Source: an uncultured Bacteroidota bacterium (GTDB lineage Bacteria > Bacteroidota > Ignavibacteria > UBA10030 > UBA8401). From it: a stretch of DNA of 61,092 nt. A model generated the notes under the pieces. That model was not told the origin of the DNA and searched no databases. It was given only the letters and a program-made list of their open reading frames with translations. Of this stretch, positions 1-8,371 are shown piece after piece. The number at the start of each line of letters is the position of its first letter. Within the stretch, counting starts at the first letter, position 1. The translations under genes were made by a program, and so were the position numbers. The stretch spans positions 1-61,092 of the forward strand of contig CALETH010000090.1 of the NCBI GenBank assembly GCA_937920105.1. Direction: 5' to 3'.

Positions 1-447
1 CACCACAGGACTTTTATCAAATGCATTAATCAATAATCCATATTCATCATTCACTGATGGACTTGCTGGTCCTCGAATTGCTGTTACATTTTTTGATTGA
101 AGATATTTTTTTGCTGCATCAAATAATGCATTGGCTACTTCTTGATTATTAATGGATTCAAAAAATCCAAAAAATCCGATATTTTCTTTGTGTTCTTTAT
201 TGTGATTGTGATTGATGATTGCTCCAATTCTTCCAACAATTTCTCCATTTTTTTCTGCAAGAAATAATTCCATTTCTGCGTGTTTGTAAAATGGATTTTT
301 CTTTTTATCAATCAATTTTTTTCTATCCATTAATAATGGCGGTACCCAAATTGGATTATCTTTATAAATTACTTTGTATGAAAATTGAAGAAATTTTTTT
401 TCGTCCGTTTTTGTCTGAACTGAGCGAACGGTGATTGATGAGGACAT
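1..447 (-). CDS. GNAT-fold N-acyltransferase, YghO / bacterial ceramide synthase-like (3' end outside window)
   Basis: Only the first 149 codons are present; the frame is open to base 1, so the C-terminus is missing. The start is the ATG at 447 (protein begins MSSSITVRSVQTK). Visible parts look like the GNAT-like family that includes E. coli YghO and the Caulobacter ceramide synthase bCerS: a NPIWVPPLLMDRKK stretch near residues 31-44, an acetyltransferase-type strand LFLAEKNGEIVGRIGAI near 61-76, a GFFGFFES segment near 91-98, and a GPASPSVNDEYGLLI motif near 127-141. In that family the enzyme acylates the sphingoid amine. The neighbouring serine palmitoyltransferase, same strand and about 100 bp upstream, supports this reading. 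The specific ceramide synthase role is inferred; a general GNAT acyltransferase is the fallback. Confidence 0.75.
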   Translation of the reverse strand, partial: MSSSITVRSVQTKTDEKKFLQFSYKVIYKDNPIWVPPLLMDRKKLIDKKKNPFYKHAEMELFLAEKNGEIVGRIGAIINHNHNKEHKENIGFFGFFESINNQEVANALFDAAKKYLQSKNVTAIRGPASPSVNDEYGLLINAFDKSPVV

Positions 448-501
448 GGTGAGATATGATTGTTGTGTTGGAACGTACGATAAATCGGTATAAAAATATT
501 A

Positions 502-521
502 GGACGGTTTTGCAACCGTCC
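502..521. terminator. Palindrome / possible terminator after spt
   Basis: Eight-base arms GGACGGTT and AACCGTCC flank a four-base loop. On the minus strand the hairpin is followed by TAATATTTTTATA, so it could end transcription of spt. The same arms recur at 21764-21805, so it also belongs to a dispersed palindrome family. Confidence 0.5.
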
Positions 522-543
522 CTAAAAACCTTACATAAAAAGT

Positions 544-1740
544 TTAAGAAATTATTCCTAAATTTTTTCCGACTTTATTAAATATTTCTAAAATTTTATT
601 GAGATGACTATCTTCGTGGGTTGCCATGTAACTGGTACGAAGCATTTCCATTCCTGGTGGAACTCCGGGGCGAACAAAGGCGTTAACAAAAACTCCCTCG
701 TTAAATAAATCACGAGTCATTACAAGAGTTTTTTCTGTATCACCAATAATAACGGGAACAATTCCTGTATTTGATTCTCCAATAACTTTAAATCCCATTG
801 CTTTAAAGCCATCACGAATTTTTTGTGCATTTTTATGAAGTTTTGTAATTCGTTCCGGTTCTTTTTCTAAAATATCCAATGCTGCCAATGCGGAAGCAAC
901 TGATGCGGGTGTTGGACTTGCACTAAAAATAAGTGCTGGTGAATGATGTTTTATATAATTGATGACGGAACGTTTTCCAACAACAAATCCACCTAACGAT
1001 GCAAATGTTTTACTAAATGTTCCCATTGTCATATCAACATCTTTCTCTAAACCAAAATGACTTGCCGCCCCACGTCCACCTTTTCCTACAACACCGGTTG
1101 CATGGGCATCATCAATAAGAATTCTTGCATTATATTTTTTTGCTATGCGTAAAAGTTCTGGTAATTCTACAATTTCTCCTGTGGTGCTGAATACTCCATC
1201 AGAAACAATAAGTTTTCCCGCTTCTAATGGAAGTGTGGAAATTGCTGCTTCAAGATTTTTCATATCATTATGTTTGTAACGAACGACTTCTCCACCTAAA
1301 CCGGCAGTCATCATATTTGCCATCACAATACATGCGTGATTATCTTTATCGGAAATAACGTATTCGCCGCGTTGCACTAATGTTGGAATTATTGCTTGTG
1401 CTGTTTGATATCCTGTGCTGATGAGAAGACAATCTTCGGTTCCGAGAAATTTTGCAAGTCGTTCTTCTAGTTGCACATGTAAGTCAATTGTTCCTGTAAG
1501 ATAACGCGAGCCGGAGCATCCTGTTCCATATTTTTTTATTGCATTTACTGCGGCTTCTTTCACTTTTGGATGAGCGGTTAAACCGAGATAATTGTTTGAG
1601 CCGGCCATGATGACTTCTCTTCCTTGCATGGTTACGACTGGACCTTCGTTTGCTTCGATGGGTCTAAAATATGGATATAAACCAGCGGCTTTTGTTTCAT
1701 CTGCTCGTGTAAATTTTGTACATTTTTCAAATAAATCCAA
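544..1740 (-). CDS. spt: Serine palmitoyltransferase (PLP-dependent alpha-oxoamine synthase)
   Basis: The predicted reaction is condensation of L-serine with an acyl-CoA or acyl-ACP to 3-ketosphinganine, the first step of sphingolipid synthesis, in the cytosol. The 398 residues match the fold-type I alpha-oxoamine synthase length. PLP residues are visible: His135 (DNHAC), Asp210 and His213 (DDAHATG), and Schiff-base Lys244 in GTFSKTFASLGG. LYPYFRPIE near the N-terminus, YKHNDM at 155-160, IFSASPTPASVASAL and EPERI are features I associate with Bacteroides-type SPT rather than KBL or BioF. The start is a TTG at 1740 preceded by AAGGAG at a spacing of 7. It lies between an N-acyltransferase and a divergent reductase, which strengthens SPT over 8-amino-7-oxononanoate synthase. 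Confidence 0.88.
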   Translation of the reverse strand: MDLFEKCTKFTRADETKAAGLYPYFRPIEANEGPVVTMQGREVIMAGSNNYLGLTAHPKVKEAAVNAIKKYGTGCSGSRYLTGTIDLHVQLEERLAKFLGTEDCLLISTGYQTAQAIIPTLVQRGEYVISDKDNHACIVMANMMTAGLGGEVVRYKHNDMKNLEAAISTLPLEAGKLIVSDGVFSTTGEIVELPELLRIAKKYNARILIDDAHATGVVGKGGRGAASHFGLEKDVDMTMGTFSKTFASLGGFVVGKRSVINYIKHHSPALIFSASPTPASVASALAALDILEKEPERITKLHKNAQKIRDGFKAMGFKVIGESNTGIVPVIIGDTEKTLVMTRDLFNEGVFVNAFVRPGVPPGMEMLRTSYMATHEDSHLNKILEIFNKVGKNLGIIS

Positions 1741-1840
1741 TGGAAAACTCCTTCGTTAAAATATTTTTTTGATTATAAGTAGTGTTTTTAATATACTTTA
1801 TACTGAAAATAAAATCAATGAAAGAAAATTTGTAATCCAT

Positions 1841-1869
1841 ACCTCACGGGTTTTAAAAACCTGTGAGGT
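1841..1869. repeat. Dispersed palindrome (ACCTCAC...GTGAGGT)
   Basis: A nearly perfect hairpin with arms ACCTCACGGGTTTT and AAAACCTGTGAGGT lies in the short leader just upstream of the reductase start. A sister copy sits between rpoB and rpoC at 45946-45978. One stem base pair differs (G-T), and the 3' side is followed by CTTTTACTT. Confidence 0.7.
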
Positions 1870-1884
1870 CTTTTACTTATACTA

Positions 1885-2874
1885 ATGAAAAAAACTATCG
1901 TCTTTGTTACTGGTGGAACAGGTTTTATCGGCAGTCATCTTGTAGAGAAACTTCTTGCAAAAGGATATTCTGTTCGCTGCCTTGTTCGTAACCCAGAAAA
2001 ACTTGGATATTTAAAAAATCTTCCTATTGAAATTTTTGTTGGAGATTTATTTTCTTCAACAGTATTAGAAAAAGCAGTTAAGGATGTACAATACATTTAT
2101 CATGTAGCAGGAACTATTGCTGCAAAAAAGAAAGAAGATTTTTACAAAGGAAATCGTGATGCAACAAAAAATCTTTTAGAAATTACTGCAACAGTTAATC
2201 CATCATTAGAAAAATTTATTCATGTCAGCAGTCTTGCAGCCGTTGGTCCGGGAGAAGGAAAAGAATCTGTTACAGAAACTACCCCCTACCATCCCATTAC
2301 TACGTACGGAAAAAGTAAAATGGAAGCAGAATTAGAGGTTTTGAAATTTAAAAAAATTCTTCCAATAACAATTGTCCGCCCGCCGATTGTGTACGGTCCG
2401 CGAGATACAACAACATTGAGTTTTTTTAAAACATTATACAAAGGTGTGGAAGTTCTTGCCGGTTTGAAAGAAAAATATGTTAGTTTAGTTCATTCTACGG
2501 ATTTGGTTTCTGGAATTATTCTTGCAGGTGAACAAAAAAAATCTGTTGGAGAAATTTATTTTATTGGTAGCGAAAATTTTTATTCGTGGGATGAGGTTGC
2601 TTTTGTTTCTAAAGAGGTGATGAATAAAAAAACGTTGCGAATTCGTATTCCAGAATTTTTAGTTTACGCAATAACTGGTAGCGTAGAATTATTTTCCTTT
2701 TTCAACAAGAAACCTTCTGTACTGAATTTTGAAAAGGGGCGAGATATTGTGCAAGATAATTGGATTTGCAGTGTGGAAAAGGCAAAAAGCGAATTGGGGT
2801 ATAAACAATCTGTGGATTTACAAACTGGGATTAGAGAAACTATTGAGTGGTACAAAAAAAATAATTGGCTTTAA
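1885..2874 (+). CDS. NAD-dependent epimerase/reductase, CerR-like (short-chain dehydrogenase, extended)
   Basis: An extended SDR of 329 residues. The N-terminal Rossmann motif TGGTGFIG is at residues 9-16, the catalytic serine region HVSSLAAV is near 113-120, and the active-site YGKSK (Tyr141, Lys145) is followed by a TIVRPPIVYGP block. This fits 3-beta-HSD-like or dihydroflavonol reductase-like enzymes. In Caulobacter an enzyme of this class, CerR, performs the ketone reduction in ceramide synthesis. Divergent placement next to spt and the N-acyltransferase makes the same job likely here, but substrate cannot be read from the sequence. It is the only confident plus-strand protein gene in the window. 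No strong Shine-Dalgarno precedes the ATG. Confidence 0.75.
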   Translation: MKKTIVFVTGGTGFIGSHLVEKLLAKGYSVRCLVRNPEKLGYLKNLPIEIFVGDLFSSTVLEKAVKDVQYIYHVAGTIAAKKKEDFYKGNRDATKNLLEITATVNPSLEKFIHVSSLAAVGPGEGKESVTETTPYHPITTYGKSKMEAELEVLKFKKILPITIVRPPIVYGPRDTTTLSFFKTLYKGVEVLAGLKEKYVSLVHSTDLVSGIILAGEQKKSVGEIYFIGSENFYSWDEVAFVSKEVMNKKTLRIRIPEFLVYAITGSVELFSFFNKKPSVLNFEKGRDIVQDNWICSVEKAKSELGYKQSVDLQTGIRETIEWYKKNNWL

Positions 2875-2896
2875 TCAATGAACAATTTTTGAATTA

Positions 2897-3391
2897 TTAA
2901 TTTTCATATAATTCATCTTCAAAATTACTTATACTCCATTTCATTTCTTCTATATTAGATTTACTTAATTCACCAAGGTCAAAACATTTTTTTGCATATT
3001 CATACGCAACATTGTTTTTCTTTTCTAAAAATGCAAGAGTTTCTTTTACTCCTCCTCCCATCATATATTGAACATCAATACTCGCAAATGTATCGGTATT
3101 ACTATTTTTTGCTTCCCATATTAATAAAGAATGTTCTACATTTTGTAATTTAAACAGCATAATACAACATGCTTTAGTAATTAAAGAGCATCCTTGTAAT
3201 TTGCTATTTTTATCTTCTGTGATATATAATTTCAATATACGTTCAATTAAAAAGACATCATTTTTTGTAAAAGATAAATACAAAGTTTTTACAATGTCTA
3301 ATTGAATCTGAATATCTTCGGTAGAGAAAATTTTTTCTAAATCTCCTCCAGCATTTTTATGTATAGTCTTTAAAAAATTCGTTGATTTCAC
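2897..3391 (-). CDS. Hypothetical protein, last gene of the prfA-surE run
   Basis: A 164-residue protein I do not recognise. It looks soluble and mostly alpha-helical: no signal peptide, no membrane segment, several Leu/Lys-rich helices, an unusual YMMGGGV stretch near residue 109, and an acidic C-terminus ending FEDELYEN. The ATG lies only three bases past the stop of the DUF4291 gene, so the two are almost certainly co-transcribed and probably translationally coupled. It could be a small helical-repeat protein partnering the DUF4291 product; that is speculation from spacing alone. Confidence 0.6.
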   Translation of the reverse strand: MKSTNFLKTIHKNAGGDLEKIFSTEDIQIQLDIVKTLYLSFTKNDVFLIERILKLYITEDKNSKLQGCSLITKACCIMLFKLQNVEHSLLIWEAKNSNTDTFASIDVQYMMGGGVKETLAFLEKKNNVAYEYAKKCFDLGELSKSNIEEMKWSISNFEDELYEN

Positions 3392-3394
3392 TAT

Positions 3395-4033
3395 TTATTC
3401 AATTCCGATTTTTTTATTTAAAATAGTATCTTCTGTTTTATAGATTGTTTCAATGGGAACTAATAATTTTTCAAGTTGATTATTTTTTAAAAATATTTTC
3501 TGTTCACTTATAAAATCAGTAATATCTTCTATGTATTGTATTTGATGTTTACCAAATCTTTCTAAAACATCTCCTTTAAGTCCTAACTGAATAACTCGCC
3601 TTTCAATGTTTTTTCCATACGGGTCATGGTCCGGGTCCCATTGTAACCGAACATTTTTTTCTTGTAATTCATTACCCCATTGTTTTTTATTACTATATAT
3701 TTTTGAATTAAATGAAGAGAAAACTGCTTCTCTAAGAATTTTGATAAAATCTTCTTTTAATATCCATATTGCTAATACTCTTTCTTGATGCTCCTTTTCT
3801 CCCCAACCACATCTGTACATCATCCATAAAAAACTTGTTTTAATCCATGACATTCGAGTATAACTAAAATCTGTACCGCCAAAAAACTGATTTTGAATTG
3901 CAAAATCTGCAATATTATTTTTATACGCTTGATATACAACGATGGAAGACTCATTTTGGTGAGCGATAATACATTGGGAATTTCTAGGTAACCTTTCTAT
4001 ACTTTGAATATAGTATTCTGTAGAGATTTTCAT
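3395..4033 (-). CDS. DUF4291 family protein
   Basis: I recognise DUF4291 from ESSIVVYQAYKNNIADFAI, then a basic F...RMSWIKTSFLWMMYRCGW block and QERVLAIWILKEDF, followed by the WDPDHDP and RRVIQLGL motifs. The family is widespread, compact (about 200 residues) and of unknown biochemistry. I chose the ATG at 4033 because it overlaps the surE stop in an ATGA arrangement, giving 212 residues. A longer version starting at 4048 (MECGR extension) is also open. Tight coupling to surE and to the following unknown gene suggests a shared transcript. Function is not assigned. Confidence 0.8.
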   Translation of the reverse strand: MKISTEYYIQSIERLPRNSQCIIAHQNESSIVVYQAYKNNIADFAIQNQFFGGTDFSYTRMSWIKTSFLWMMYRCGWGEKEHQERVLAIWILKEDFIKILREAVFSSFNSKIYSNKKQWGNELQEKNVRLQWDPDHDPYGKNIERRVIQLGLKGDVLERFGKHQIQYIEDITDFISEQKIFLKNNQLEKLLVPIETIYKTEDTILNKKIGIE

Positions 4034-4809
4034 TCTTCCACATTCCATTTTTTCATTTCGTCCAACATTTTATAATCTGTTAAATCATATTGAATTGGTG
4101 TGATGGAAACTTTGTTTTCCAAAATTGCACGTTGGTCAAAATCTGAATCTTCATCAAGTTCAATCAACTCTCCTTTTAGCCAAAAATACTCTTTATTACT
4201 TGGGTCTCTGCGAGATTCAAATTCATCATTCCAAATAGATTTTCCTTGTTTGGTAATTTTTACTCCGCAAATTTCTTTTTCTGAAACTGCGGGAACATTG
4301 ACGTTGAGTAATGTTCCTTTCGGCAATCCCTTTTCTTGAACAACAAGTGCTAACTTTGCTGCAAATTTTGCTGCAAAAGAAAAATCTGCATTTTCATAAT
4401 AGGAGGTTAATGACATTGCTATTGATGGAATTCCTAAAATTGTTCCTTCGGTTGCTGCGGAAACTGTTCCTGAATAAATCACACTGACAGCAGTATTTGT
4501 TCCATGATTGATTCCGGAAATTACCATATCAGGTTTACTTTTTACAAGAAGAGAACGCACTGCAAGTTTAATGCAATCGGCGGGAGTTCCGTTGACTGCA
4601 TAACCAAAAAATTCTCCATTTTTATTAAACTTGCTTACTCGTATAGGTTGATTTACTGTGATTGCATGTCCAACCGCACTTTGTTGTTTATCCGGAGCAA
4701 CAACAGTAACATCTGCTATTTGCTTTATTGCATTTGCAAGTGCGTAAATTCCCGGAGCATCTATTCCATCATCATTACAAATAAGAATTGAAGGTTTTTG
4801 TTTTTGCAT
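4030..4809 (-). CDS. surE: 5'/3'-nucleotidase SurE
   Basis: SurE is a metal-dependent phosphatase that dephosphorylates nucleoside 5'- and 3'-monophosphates in the cytoplasm. The 259 residues match the family. Metal ligands are visible: Asn12-Asp13-Asp14 (ICNDDGIDAPG), Ser44 (KQQSAVGHAIT) and Asn101 (SGINHGTN). The conserved NGTPADCIKLA near 73-83 and YSGTVSAATEGT are also present. It starts six bases after the prfA stop and overlaps the DUF4291 start by an ATGA, so it sits in the middle of a coupled four-gene run. Identification is firm. Confidence 0.95.
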   Translation of the reverse strand: MQKQKPSILICNDDGIDAPGIYALANAIKQIADVTVVAPDKQQSAVGHAITVNQPIRVSKFNKNGEFFGYAVNGTPADCIKLAVRSLLVKSKPDMVISGINHGTNTAVSVIYSGTVSAATEGTILGIPSIAMSLTSYYENADFSFAAKFAAKLALVVQEKGLPKGTLLNVNVPAVSEKEICGVKITKQGKSIWNDEFESRRDPSNKEYFWLKGELIELDEDSDFDQRAILENKVSITPIQYDLTDYKMLDEMKKWNVEE

Positions 4810-4815
4810 AAAAAT

Positions 4816-5907
4816 TTATCCTTTCACTGTTTCAATATTTAATCCCGCTTTTAGCTTTTCTGCTCTATCGTGAATGCGAAGTTGTTCAATCAAATCATCT
4901 AATTTTCCATCAATAACATCTGCAAGATTATATAATGTTAATCCTATACGATGGTCTGTAATTCTATTCTGTGGAAAATTGTACGTACGAATTTTATCAC
5001 TTCGCTCCCCTGTAACGACCATACTTTTTCGTTGTGCGGAAACTGATGCTTCTTGTTCTTTCATTTTTATTTCGTACAATTTTGTTCGCAACATTTTCAT
5101 TGCTCGTTCACGATTTTGAAATTGCGAACGCTCTTGCTGACATGCAACGACTATTCCTGATGGTTTATGTGTGATACGAACAGCAGTTTCTACTTTGTTA
5201 ACATTTTGTCCGCCTTTACCACCGGAACGATATGTATCAATTTGTAAATCCGCAGGATTGATAATAATTTCTCCCACATCTTCTATTTCTGGCATCACCA
5301 CTACCGTTGCAGCAGAAGTATGCACACGTCCTAAAGTTTCCGTTTCCGGAACACGCTGCACGCGGTGAACACCGCTTTCAAATTTCAGTGTTCCATACAC
5401 ATCTTCACCGGTAATACTTAATATAACTTCTTTAAATCCACCTTTCCCTGTTTCATTCCAATCAAGAGTATCGGCTTTCCAACCTTTGCGTTCGGCAAAA
5501 CGAGCGTACATTCTATATAAATCAGAAGCAAAAAGTGCTGCTTCTTCACCACCAGTTCCTCCACGAATTTCTAAAATAATATTTTTATCATCATTGGGGT
5601 CTTTGGGAATAAGAAGAAGTTTAATTTTTTCTTCCGTTGCTAAAAATTTTGGTTGTAAATCTTCTAACTCTACTAATGCCATTTCTTTTAAATCTGGGTC
5701 ACCACTTTCATTGAGAATTTCTTTACTTCCTTTGATTGCATCATAGAATGCACGATAGTCTTTATAAATTTTTACAATTTCTGAAAGTTCTTTGTATTCT
5801 TTTCCTAACTCTTTACTTTTTTCTTGATTGGAAATAATATTGGGCTCACTTAATAAGCGAGTTACTTCTTCATACCGTTCTTTTATTTTTTCTAATTTTT
5901 CTATCAT
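4816..5907 (-). CDS. prfA: Peptide chain release factor 1
   Basis: RF1 recognises UAA and UAG in the ribosomal A site and triggers peptidyl-tRNA hydrolysis. The 363 residues have the class I release factor layout. The catalytic GGQ is at 232-234 (KGGQNVNKVETAV), and the stop-codon tripeptide reads PET at 187-189 in RVPETETLGRVHTSAAT, the RF1 form (PxT) rather than the SPF of RF2. No programmed frameshift is needed, which also fits RF1. It is the first gene of a run with surE, DUF4291 and an unknown gene. Confidence 0.97.
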   Translation of the reverse strand: MIEKLEKIKERYEEVTRLLSEPNIISNQEKSKELGKEYKELSEIVKIYKDYRAFYDAIKGSKEILNESGDPDLKEMALVELEDLQPKFLATEEKIKLLLIPKDPNDDKNIILEIRGGTGGEEAALFASDLYRMYARFAERKGWKADTLDWNETGKGGFKEVILSITGEDVYGTLKFESGVHRVQRVPETETLGRVHTSAATVVVMPEIEDVGEIIINPADLQIDTYRSGGKGGQNVNKVETAVRITHKPSGIVVACQQERSQFQNRERAMKMLRTKLYEIKMKEQEASVSAQRKSMVVTGERSDKIRTYNFPQNRITDHRIGLTLYNLADVIDGKLDDLIEQLRIHDRAEKLKAGLNIETVKG

Positions 5908-6092
5908 ACTATTTTAACCACAGATTTTTTTGAAATTCAAAATTCTAATTACGAAATACTAATTTAAATTTTTTTGTAATGGATTCCCGCTAAAAACGTG
6001 CGGGAATGACCTTACGCCGCAAGGGGCGGGGAATTAAACCCTTAAAAGATTATAAACATCATAGTCATCTTTTCAATCATGGAAATCATAGT
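5908..6092. repeat. Intergenic stack of dispersed repeats between ggt and prfA
   Basis: No gene is seen. The 185 bases hold several repeat modules in a row: a CCACAGAT start (5919), an AATTCTAATTACGAAATACT module resembling the rpsE leader (about 5940-5965), the palindrome with stem ATTCCCGC/GCGGGAAT ending in GAATGAC (5981-6010), and an imperfect inverted stretch AAACATCATAGTCATC...ATGGAAATCATAGTTT (about 6054-6095). Confidence 0.65.
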
Positions 6093-7772
6093 TTAGTTTC
6101 CCACTGCTGCACCATAACCACGAATATCACTTGCACCAAACATTTCTCCGGTTTCACCATCAAACATAATTCCTTCTGCAAGTCCTGATGGACCTGTTCG
6201 CATTTCCAAAGTGTGTCCCATTGATTGTAACTTTTCAATAGTCTCTGTAGAAAGTGCATTTTTTTCATACATTAATTTATCCGGCAGCCATTGATGATGA
6301 ATACGTGGTGCATTAATTGCTTCTTGAATGTTCATTCCAAAATCAATTACATTTATAATCACTTGTAATACAGTAGTAATAATTGTAGAACCACCGGGTG
6401 TTCCAATAACCATAAATGGTTTTCCATTTTTCAAAATAATTGTCGGAGTCATAGAACTTAACATTCGTTTTTCTGGTGTGATGGAATTTGCTTCGCTACC
6501 AATCAATCCATACATATTGGGTGAACCAGGTTTTGCACTAAAATCATCCATTTCATTATTTAACAAAAAACCTGCTCCATTTACAACAACATGAGAACCA
6601 TAACCACCATTGAGTGTTGTTGTTACACTTACACAATTACCATATTGGTCTACAATAGAATAATGTGTTGTTTGCTCGGATTCATACGGTACAGGGTTTC
6701 CATGAGAAATTTTTGAACTTGGCGTTGCTTTTACTGTATCAATAGTTTGCATTCGTTCAGATAAATATTTTTCAGAAAGAAGTCCGTTAACAGGAACTTT
6801 TACAAAATCAGGGTCTCCTAAATATTCTGCTCTATCTGCATACACTCGTCGCATTGCTTCAGTGAGAATGTGTACGGATTTTGCGGAATTCCATCCGTAC
6901 GATTTTAAATCATAATTTTCTAAAATCTTTAATAATTGCAATAATGCTATCCCACCGGAACTTGGCGGTGCCATAGAAATTATTTCATATCCGCGATATG
7001 TTCCTTTTACTGGTTCGCGAATTACGGCTTGATATTTTTCTAAATCTTCATGAGTGATAAGTCCGTTACCTCGTTTCATTTCTTCTACAATTAAATCTGC
7101 AGTTTTACTTTTGTAAAATCCATCTTTACCATCAATAATAATGCGTTGGAGTGTTCGTGCTAAATCTGGTTGACGTAAAATTTCTTCGGCTTCGTAGATT
7201 TTCCCATTATTAGTAAATGATTTTATTGAACCAGAAAATTTTGAAAACTTTTGATTGTTTTCTTTTAAACTTGTGGCAAGCCGTGGATGAATGGGAAATC
7301 CTTTTTCAGCAAGTTCTACTGCTGGTTGGATGACATCGTTGCGTTGTAGTGTTCCAAATTTTTCTAAAGCAAGTAACATTCCCGCAACCGAACCGGGAAC
7401 TCCGGAAGCAAGATGCCCGTACAAATTTTTCTCTGAAAGAAAATTTTCTTTTTCATCTAAATACATATTTTTGGTTGCTGCAAGTGGTGCTTTTTCGCGA
7501 TAATCAATGGTGATTGTTTTTCCATCAGCAAAACGGATATTCATAAAACCACCACCACCAATATTTCCAGCGGTAGGATAAGTAACTGCCAAAGCAAAAC
7601 CAACGGCAACAGCAGCATCAACAGCGTTTCCGCCTTGTGCTAAAATTTTCGCTCCAACTTTTGCAGCAATAGGTTCAGCGGCAACTACCATTCCTTTTTT
7701 TGATTGTACGAGTTTAGGTGATGATGCGTGAAGCATTGTAAAGAAAAAGATAATGAGAAAAAAATATTTCAT
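6093..7772 (-). CDS. ggt: Gamma-glutamyltransferase (glutathione hydrolase precursor)
   Basis: An N-terminal nucleophile hydrolase that cleaves or transfers the gamma-glutamyl group of glutathione and related peptides. It is made as one chain and autocleaved into large and small subunits. A signal peptide (MKYFFLIIFFFTMLHA) directs export to the periplasm. The processing site is before Thr368 in EQTTHYSIVDQYGN, aligning with E. coli Thr391. Downstream, LLNNEMDDFSAKPGSPNMYG, SSMTPTI and GTPGGSTIITTV are canonical. At 559 residues the length is normal. It stands alone between repeat-rich gaps. Confidence 0.95.
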   Translation of the reverse strand: MKYFFLIIFFFTMLHASSPKLVQSKKGMVVAAEPIAAKVGAKILAQGGNAVDAAVAVGFALAVTYPTAGNIGGGGFMNIRFADGKTITIDYREKAPLAATKNMYLDEKENFLSEKNLYGHLASGVPGSVAGMLLALEKFGTLQRNDVIQPAVELAEKGFPIHPRLATSLKENNQKFSKFSGSIKSFTNNGKIYEAEEILRQPDLARTLQRIIIDGKDGFYKSKTADLIVEEMKRGNGLITHEDLEKYQAVIREPVKGTYRGYEIISMAPPSSGGIALLQLLKILENYDLKSYGWNSAKSVHILTEAMRRVYADRAEYLGDPDFVKVPVNGLLSEKYLSERMQTIDTVKATPSSKISHGNPVPYESEQTTHYSIVDQYGNCVSVTTTLNGGYGSHVVVNGAGFLLNNEMDDFSAKPGSPNMYGLIGSEANSITPEKRMLSSMTPTIILKNGKPFMVIGTPGGSTIITTVLQVIINVIDFGMNIQEAINAPRIHHQWLPDKLMYEKNALSTETIEKLQSMGHTLEMRTGPSGLAEGIMFDGETGEMFGASDIRGYGAAVGN

Positions 7773-7805
7773 ACATATTAATAATTATTACATGGTAGAA
7801 TAATT

Positions 7806-7838
7806 TAGCCCCGTAAAAATTGCGGGGCTAATTTTTTT
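7806..7838. terminator. Terminator-like hairpin between ssb and ggt
   Basis: Arms TAGCCCCG and CGGGGCTA (7806-7830) form a strong stem. On the plus strand it is followed by ATTTTTTTAT, a classic intrinsic terminator; on the minus strand, the direction of ssb and ggt, the tract after it is only AAATTATTCT. It may end ssb transcription inefficiently or act on antisense transcripts. Confidence 0.6.
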
Positions 7839-7861
7839 ATTTCGTAAAATATATTTTCTAG

Positions 7862-7881
7862 ATTCCTGCTTTTGCAGGAAT
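7862..7881. repeat. Dispersed palindrome (ATTCCTGC...GCAGGAAT)
   Basis: Eight-base perfect arms around TTTT, followed by AACATT. It is a variant of the GAATGAC-ended family and closely matches 25038-25062. It lies just downstream of the ssb stop codon. Confidence 0.65.
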
Positions 7882-7892
7882 AACATTTCTTT

Positions 7893-8297
7893 TTAGAATG
7901 GTAAATCATCATCTTTTACAGGAGCATCCATTGTTGGTGCGGTGCCACCTTGTGATTCGCTTCCTCTTGCACCATCCAACATGATAAGTTGGTCTGCAAC
8001 AATTTCTGTAATATATTTTTTTACTCCATCTTTTTCATAACTGCGAGTTTGAAGTTTTCCTTCTATATAAACTTTTTTTCCTTTTTTCAAATATTCTCCA
8101 CAAATTTCTGCCAACTTTCTCCACGCAACAATATTATGCCATTCTGTTCGCTCTTGAGCGTTGCCATCTTGGTCTTTCCAAGATTCGCTGGTTGCGATGG
8201 AAAATGTTGCTACGGCTATACCACTACTGGTGTATTTTAATTCAGGGTCTTTCCCCAAATTACCGATGAGTTGAACTTTGTTAAGACTACGAGACAT
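7893..8297 (-). CDS. ssb: Single-stranded DNA-binding protein
   Basis: SSB coats single-stranded DNA during replication, repair and recombination and recruits partners through its C-terminal tip. The 134 residues contain the OB-fold start MSRSLNKVQLIGNLGKDPEL, then TEWHNIVAWRKLAEICGEYL and KGKKVYIEGKLQTRSYEKDG. A short linker leads to the acidic tip DDDLPF, the partner-binding motif. The ATG has GAGG five bases upstream. It is monocistronic here, without the usual rpsF/rpsR neighbours, so it may be a stand-alone paralogue. Confidence 0.95.
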   Translation of the reverse strand: MSRSLNKVQLIGNLGKDPELKYTSSGIAVATFSIATSESWKDQDGNAQERTEWHNIVAWRKLAEICGEYLKKGKKVYIEGKLQTRSYEKDGVKKYITEIVADQLIMLDGARGSESQGGTAPTMDAPVKDDDLPF

Positions 8298-8371
8298 AAA
8301 AACCTCACATAAAAATTGATAAATTTACTTGGAAAACATACTATATTTTTTTTAGAGATGCAAATATTTAT

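Noticed and set aside
219..434. Small plus-strand ORF over the acyltransferase
   Set aside because: It is antisense to a recognisable acyltransferase frame and has no family resemblance.
7806..7838. Evidence for a missed plus-strand gene ending at this hairpin
   Set aside because: No plausible plus-strand coding sequence lies upstream; plus-strand ORFs there are antisense to ggt.
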